This document shows, in pieces, positions 57,633-64,000 of a stretch of DNA of 64,000 nt; position 1 is the first letter of the stretch, and each line of letters begins with the position of its first letter. The notes under the pieces were generated by a model, which was given only the letters and a program-made list of their open reading frames with translations, did not search any database and was not told the DNA's origin. This stretch comes from Ciona savignyi (lineage: Eukaryota; Chordata; Ascidiacea; Phlebobranchia; Cionidae). The stretch lies in NCBI GenBank assembly GCA_000149265.1, contig CH003075.1, positions 154,663-218,662 on the forward strand, written 5' to 3'. The position numbers and the translations under genes are program-made.

Positions 57633-60600
57633 TCAATTCTTGACAAGGTGGTATATGTGGTGTTGCGCGCCGTGCTCCGATGTAGAAACCTCAAACACAA
57701 ATGCAAGACAAAGCAACGTCTCCTGCGTGTCACGATTGGAGATGACCTGAAGGGAACACGAAGCTGTTATTCATATATAAACTTATCCAAATAAAGCGGT
57801 CAAACCATAATCTTCCTCATTACAGAGCCTAAAATAAGTTTTAAGTTGTTTTAACGAAATGCCAAAATACAACTAATTTTTTTAAATTAACGAAAATACA
57901 AAAATACAACCAACTACAAAGAATCTCACCTGCAAAATCGTGAAGTTCTCTAAAACGCTGTTCATCATGTACTTTTCAGGAAGGTGTTTTAGTTTAAGAA
58001 TGAAGTTGATCATGTATTCACACATCGGCGACCGGTTAATGCGGTAAGTGTAGCGTTCGTTCTCGTACCGCGCATATTCGGTCTGGGAAGACACACGTAT
58101 TTACTCTTGACACCCACAGAAAAGTGAAAAGAAAATCGCTGACAAGCAAGAACATCACTCCCAATAACCAAGTCGGTCTCCTAAGATCTCGAAGCGTATT
58201 TCATCACTGTTTAATCGCTTCCGCAGTCCGGTAAGTAAGCGCTTCCCACACATTTTGTCCAACACAACACAGCGCAAAGTCACATTGTAAATGGGTTGAT
58301 TTTTAATTACTTAATAAATATGAAAAAGTAGGCATTTTTTTGCCATTTTTGATAAAGTTTTCTAACAATTTTATTTCAATACACTAAAGATGTTGCGAAC
58401 ATCTCACCTCAACTTTTTCCACAACTTGCTTTCCAAACGAGCAGACTTTGGTAGAGCAAGTGATAGTCATGTTCTCGGTGCTTTCGAACTGGCTAGTAAC
58501 TGCATAGAAAGCGCCACTGTCGTCTGCTATGTTGACATTAAGGTCCGCCTAAAACAACAGCTTATTTGAAAATAATTTTCGTTTATTTACTGTAATAAGC
58601 AATATAGCCTCTTATGTAGAACTTTTGGCCTATTTTAATAGATTACGGTGTGTGTGATTAAATGATATTTAAGCTAAATAAATAAAACATAAAGTATTTG
58701 AAAACCATATTCATGCAATTGTACACCTCGGTTATCGAATCACCGCATACGCACACTAGGTTTCCTTCTGTAGCCACGTATTATAGCCTCTTTAAACAAG
58801 TTGGTAAACATACTGAGAAATGAACAACGTGGTAACCAAATCAGAACTTGGTCAAGAATAAGAAACGACAAAAACTCGTTAAAGCAAGAACTCACCCAAA
58901 ACTTAACGAGAAAGAATGCTTCTTTCGGCCCCTTTTCATATAGCTCACGTAATCCACCTTTGGGCTCAGGAAATTTGTCATATATTTGATGGATATCCAC
59001 CGATTCGAGCAAAGGATCGGTGTAGGACGGATTTGACTGGTTGATGTGTACGAATAGATGCTTTGAATACTAGAAAGGTAAAGTGACATTAAGTAAAATG
59101 AATTAGGGTTAAAAAGAAAGTACTGGATAAGAAATATATATAAAATGAACTTTTTTGACGCAGAAACAAATTCACTGTACACACTTGCACGTTTATTATT
59201 GTTCACGAATAAAAGATACTGTATCGCTCCGCTTATGGAAGCTACAAATGATTCCCTGTATATCTTACTTACATTTTCCATGTCGCCTTGCTGTTCGAGA
59301 AAGGCAGAAAAGTCAACCAGACGGAGCTTTTTGCTGGCAATCTGTCGGTCCTGCCAGGCTGGTTCCATACTCGTTTGGTTGATATAACCTTCTAAAATAT
59401 TTACTATGAGGACTAGTTACAAAACAAGGACAATGCAATGCACTGGTAGCATAATAATGGATGAAGATCTAACACGAATAATAAGCTCCGTATACACACC
59501 GGTGCTGGTTTGGCCTGGTCGGGAAGCAGGGATGTTGACATTAGAAACTGGTATTCCACTGACGAGTCCAGGAGGCACTGACAGCCCGACGTACGACGGG
59601 TTGGTGAAAGGCTTTATGCTGGGAAAATTTAAAACAAGCATAAAAACGGTACATTTTTATTATTAAATTAAGATAAAAGATTCCCGCTAAGTCGGTGACA
59701 AATGAGTATGTTAAGTACATTTTTTATTGTTTATGTAATATAAACAAGAACTAATTATCCATTGTTAATACAGGATTTATTAAACATTAAATTTATCATT
59801 AGATGTTCTACCAACAGGTAACTAAACAGGAATCCATGCATGGTTCCAATTTAACCAACAAAGTAACTACATTTTACATGCGAAGGGATGAGGCAAAGGA
59901 AATAACAGTCTGTAGGCAACTGCTCAATGTGAACTTTGTGATTGAACACTTCCCGCTTTTTCCGCTAAAGTTTTAAGACTTATTCGCAAGAAAATTTTAT
60001 TAGGCGGGAATAGTCCGTTCGTCTTGCCATCACATTTATCACATCAAGTCGTGTGACGTGTTAGTCTCGATTTCTTTTTGCGTTTAAACACAATTTATTG
60101 GTTTTCTGTGATAAAATTAATTTATTTTCACATTATTTCTTATTAAAAAAGTGGAATAAATTGTTGGTTCAGGCGGAAAATTTTAGTTAACAATATAGTT
60201 ATCCCACAAAATTCGTATTTCCCTGGAATGATTGCTCTTAATTTGGTACAACACATCTACATACAATAGTTTAAGTAACTTCTCGTACATATAAGGTATA
60301 AAGTATAAGCTAAACAACAGTTTGAAAAAGAGTCAAGATTTTGGTGATTAATTGTGAATTACTTTTTCGTGGGCTTTAACATTCGATTTTGGTACTTTTA
60401 GTGTCTAACGATTTTATTCGCTATAATTAAGTTTTACAAATTTAACAATAAATGGTGTTTCTGTAGGGAATCCCGCTTCAGACTTATGCAAGGTAACGTT
60501 TTAGTGGAAATCTGAGCACACGAAATACAAAAAGGGCCGACTTACTCTGCATCGGTTTGTCCAACCAGTCCTCTCCAGAAAGGCTGAAATTACAAAATGT

Positions 60601-61473
60601 ATGATTTAATATTAGAAATACCGAACTATAATAAAGTGGAGAAGAAACAGAGATTAAGAAATATTCGAAATCATCGAGATTTTCTACAAAGAAGATTGAT
60701 GTTGATTTATATGCACAAATTAGCCACATTTTAAATAAAAACCGAGAGTTTTACGTATTCGAACAAACAATCAGGTTTATATTAACACAAGACTAGAACA
60801 AGCGTTCACCGGTTTAGTGTACGGTGGTCTTGGTGTAAGTTCCATGTTGTTGCTCTGTAGCGCACCTGCCGACACGATTTGAGCGGACGACATGGAAGCC
60901 ATGCTTTGTAGAACTTTCTCTTTGGTGGCTTGGTCCTGCGGATAAGCAGCCTACGCCTTTAATTTACCATGCAATATTAAATTATACAACGAATCATTTA
61001 AAAATAATCGTGTAAACAAGAAGCGGTTAATCCTTAAAAACTACTTAATTGTTTTGATTCTGTAGAAGAGCATACGACATATTAATGTTTATATATTTCC
61101 AATGCAAATGGACATGAACGCAACCAACCTTAAATTGAGATTGCATCTCCCTAGACTTTCTTCGTGCGAGGACTTGAATGTGACTCGACACCTTAACAAA
61201 AAAAGAAAACTAAGAATTATTTTTTGTCCGTTAGTGGGCAATCAGGAGTTATCTTCAATACAATACAAAAGTCCCCACAATATCAGGTGAATACAAGTGT
61301 CTAAGTCGTGTAAACAGAAAGGCCGAGTTTATTCACCGGTATCCCAATACACATAATGCTCGCACCGGCGAGATGCCTCATAAAACACCCAAAGATCGCT
61401 GTTCACACCTGTTTCCTTGTTCTTGTTTTGCCAGTTCGAAGTTTTATGTATCTCGCAATGAGTTCGTTTCGAC
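57633..61473 (-). CDS. TEAD: TEAD transcription factor (scalloped family), 5' end outside the window
   Basis: TEAD proteins bind MCAT DNA sites through the TEA domain and recruit YAP/TAZ as the nuclear end of Hippo signalling. Minus-strand exons present are 61409-61473, 61129-61191, 60810-60935, 60546-60583, 59500-59618, 59273-59391, 58896-59069, 58408-58548, 57930-58082 and 57633-57746, 369 residues in phase. The first gives the end of the TEA domain ([20 protein letters not shown]), then [17 protein letters not shown] and [21 protein letters not shown] short proline-containing linker follows. The YAP-binding domain has [37 protein letters not shown] and [16 protein letters not shown]; its cysteine corresponds to the palmitoylated residue of vertebrate TEADs. 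It also has [32 protein letters not shown] and [22 protein letters not shown]. The exons for the start and first TEA helices were searched for and are not between 61474 and 64000. Confidence 0.97.
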
Positions 61474-64000
61474 CTGCGGACAGAAATTATATTCTCAGCA
61501 CGAGTATATTCCAAGAACGGGAGTAACATCTTAGTTTTAAGTTCAAAACTTCTATAAAACTAACAGCACCAAATTTGGAAAGCTGTCTTGTCGTCGTAAA
61601 AACCATAGTGATGAAAAATCCACGTTTATAATTAGTTATAAGATGTCCGTGTTATCTCGATTCTATGGGAAAAATATGTACAGTTTTAAAGATCTGATAA
61701 AAATATAAAATTCACAAGAAGACTTGTAAGGAGATCGAAAAGTCCTCACTATTGACAATGTGTTAATGAAGTAAAGGTGGAGTGGTTTAAATATTGATGG
61801 AAGGTCGATGGTAAGATCTGAAGTAGCAAGTTCCGCTAATTGCCGGGCCGCGAACAATTTGCACACAAGCAGCAAATCGCTTTAACATGTAATATTCATA
61901 TCGCGTTGATTAAACGCCGACTTAACTGTCAAACTGTCTGGTCAAGTTAATTGTTTATTACAACGAAATAAACACCGGATTTGACGAAGCTTAATTGCGT
62001 GAAAACAAAATGAATCGACTGATATTCTCATGGTAAACGAAAGGATGTGTTAAACGTTATTCGATCTCACTAGATTTACATTTCGTCGCCATTGAACACA
62101 AATTTCGACGATAACCGATACTTTCAACGAGTTTAATAGAGATCAAAAATTGTTGGAACAACTTGAATCTTAACCATAAATTGAACAGTTTTTAACTGCA
62201 AATGAAGCTGAATTTGTTAAACCATTCTGAAAGTTTTAAAACTGAAATCTTGGATATTGGAAATGAATGAGGGATAAGGTGTTATACTACTACCCTATAA
62301 TCAATTCGACAATAATCACATTTATATTTTCTGTGCTTTGCACGGTTGAGTTATAATATGTTTGTTATTACGTAAACGACCACTCTCTTAAAAATAAAAG
62401 GTGATGTATTGTTATTTCCACACCAGATGTGTCAAGTATACTAAAACAATTAAAGGAAACAAACTTGACGTGCATTACTGCATTACTGACTTCGCGCTTT
62501 TTACGTTGCGGTGATAATAGATTTGCTGACAGCGAAGAATAAGGAGTGAGGTGTTAGTTGACCAGGAATAAATGGACGGTTCTAAGGCCAGTCACATTTA
62601 GTGAGGTCTGTATTTGAATTCGTAAAATGTAAACCTCGTTAACAAAACCAAATCTACATATAATAACGGTCAATTTAATTTCGAAATCGCCAATTATAAA
62701 ATAACTATACGTGATTTTCCGATCGAATCCAGCTCGAACATTTAATTTAAAATTGACACTTTGTGTCGCATAATGTCTATAAAATTAACCAATAAAGATA
62801 AAAAATTACCAAATTGGCATTACTTTTTCGTTTTAAAATGAAAGTTTTTTAATAGTGTTGAATCCAGGTTCAATTGATCAGACGTTTAAGAAAATGGTCC
62901 AGCAACAAGTTTTTATTATAATCCATTAAAACTTGTATAGCCTGTGTGTTTGCTGTTGGTTGTAAATGGGCATGAAAGAAGCAACCGCTGATGGTCGGTT
63001 TAAATTACTTAAGCGAATAGTTCGTTTCCGTTTTGATACGGTGTCCGACCGCCAATCCAAATTACTGACATCCCTCACAAAACAGCCGGGCGAGGAATGA
63101 TGGGTGCAGCGACCATTAAGAGGGTTGGAAATCTGGGTATCCATCGTCGGGAGTTACTAAGGACCCTTGAAGTCTGACCTATGTCTAGTTAAGGGTGACA
63201 GGGTTTTGGAAAAACCTTTCCAAGAAAACTTTTTAAGTATGCTGAGACCGCACTGCAAACTAACCGTGAAGAACCGAGCAAACGAAATGTTACCGATGGA
63301 AGTGCAGCAAAGAAGGGTTACGTCTTGTAGGGGTGAATTATAAACAACACATTGAGATGATTTAGTACAATCGTCAATATGCTTATTGCAAAACACGGTT
63401 GTCAGCATGTGTGCGTATAATCCCTACAATTTACACTGCTTGTTTATTATGGAACGTGCAACGTTAACAAACCGACTACAGGTAAAAGAAAACGTCAGCG
63501 TATACAAAAGCGCAAATTCAAATTTAACTTTTAAACTAAAGCCACACATTATAAAGAGCGATTCTTTATACTTTATAATATTATACTTTGCTTATAACCG
63601 ACTAAATTCAGACCCACATCGGTCGCTATTAACTTATGGTTTCATAATATGCGCAGCGTTGAAGTGCGGTATCTGAAAATTATCTTATGTCCAAAAGCGT
63701 GAAAGACTGCTTTCTATCAAGTCCTCCCGGTACTTTGGATCTGCTGCACAAATAGAGCGGGAAATCCCAGTCTGTTTACACTCCATAAAGTAAAAACGCG
63801 TATGTAGTCAGTCAACGGTGTAGTTTGCAGACTTTCAGCTATGATAATTAACACGACACCTAAATGGTGGAAATGGTCAATAGAATATTTATATTATAAA
63901 CCCCCGTGCTCGGAAACAGGTTATCTGCAGAGTTAAGCGGCCCATTGTCAGACAGGCCCGGTTAAACTAAGCCCTTGATTCTGATAACAAAGGGCGACCA
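61474..64000. other. Probable TEAD intron, nothing else recognised
   Basis: The acceptor at 61474 shows that an upstream TEAD exon exists further right. The open frames here, such as 72 codons at 62926-63144 (minus) and 96 codons at 63386-63676 (plus), have no recognisable domain. No SINE or tRNA gene was noticed. Confidence 0.5.

Noticed and set aside
57564..57794. 76-codon plus-strand frame
   Set aside because: It is antisense to the last TEAD exon, whose C-terminal [13 protein letters not shown] sequence is unmistakable.
62926..63144. Alternative TEAD first exon or small gene
   Set aside because: The 72-residue translation has no TEA-domain or other recognisable feature, and no supporting splice phase could be shown.

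Overview
The window looks like a compact, A+T-rich, intron-rich genome of a chordate invertebrate, most probably a solitary ascidian (Ciona-like tunicate). This is inferred from ten animal genes packed into 64 kb, short introns, ascidian-style gene spacing, a possible two-gene operon with a 3'-splice-site-like signal before the downstream gene, and a dispersed tRNA-like SINE. The species cannot be fixed from sequence alone.

Layout, left to right. (1) 1500-7757, plus strand: complete 15-exon CCT7, a subunit of the TRiC/CCT chaperonin. (2) About 8.46-9.64 kb: wreck of a hAT-like (ZMYM1/DUF4371) transposase, minus strand. (3) 10920-14992, minus: nine-exon transaldolase, with three single-base frameshifts in exons 4 and 5. 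It is divergent from (4) 15539-16141, plus: intronless POP4/Rpp29. (5) 16981-22260, minus: six-exon DUF1295 membrane protein of the steroid-5-alpha-reductase-like type. It lies 130 bp downstream of (6) 22391-23188, minus: intronless TSNAX; the pair looks like an operon. (7) 23783-24797, minus: intronless MTHFD2 with one frameshift. (8) 26614-29568, minus: a GT43 beta-1,3-glucuronyltransferase gene (B3GAT type) split by a 2.05-kb element with terminal inverted repeats, which itself seems to hold a small spliced gene. (9) 31988-42829, minus: 13-exon SLC5-family sodium/solute symporter. (10) About 45110-48876, minus: unrecognised multi-exon gene with repeated CC-X9/10-C motifs and an acidic 12-residue repeat tail. 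(11) 50920-55233, minus: secreted four-CUB-domain protein. (12) 57633 to at least 61473, minus: TEAD transcription factor; its first exons lie beyond the right edge.

Repeats are plentiful. A ~300-bp tRNA-like SINE occurs in about twenty copies, one with a perfect 8-bp target duplication. A second family, which resembles non-autonomous Helitrons, ends in CTAG before a T and carries internal ~340-bp tandem units; two large copies sit in opposite orientation in introns of the DUF1295 and SLC5 genes. One of these has a nested retroposon. A 378-bp hAT-type MITE with an 8-bp target duplication lies in transaldolase intron 1.

Exon phases were checked by hand. The CCT7, POP4, DUF1295, TSNAX, SLC5, CUB and TEAD reading frames are intact throughout. 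All five frameshifts found, in transaldolase, MTHFD2 and GT43, are single extra bases in short homopolymers, so assembly error is the leading explanation and must be excluded before any of these genes is called a pseudogene. The genes are mostly unrelated housekeeping, developmental and secretory functions; the only functional grouping suggested by layout is the TSNAX/DUF1295 pair and the divergent transaldolase/POP4 promoter region.
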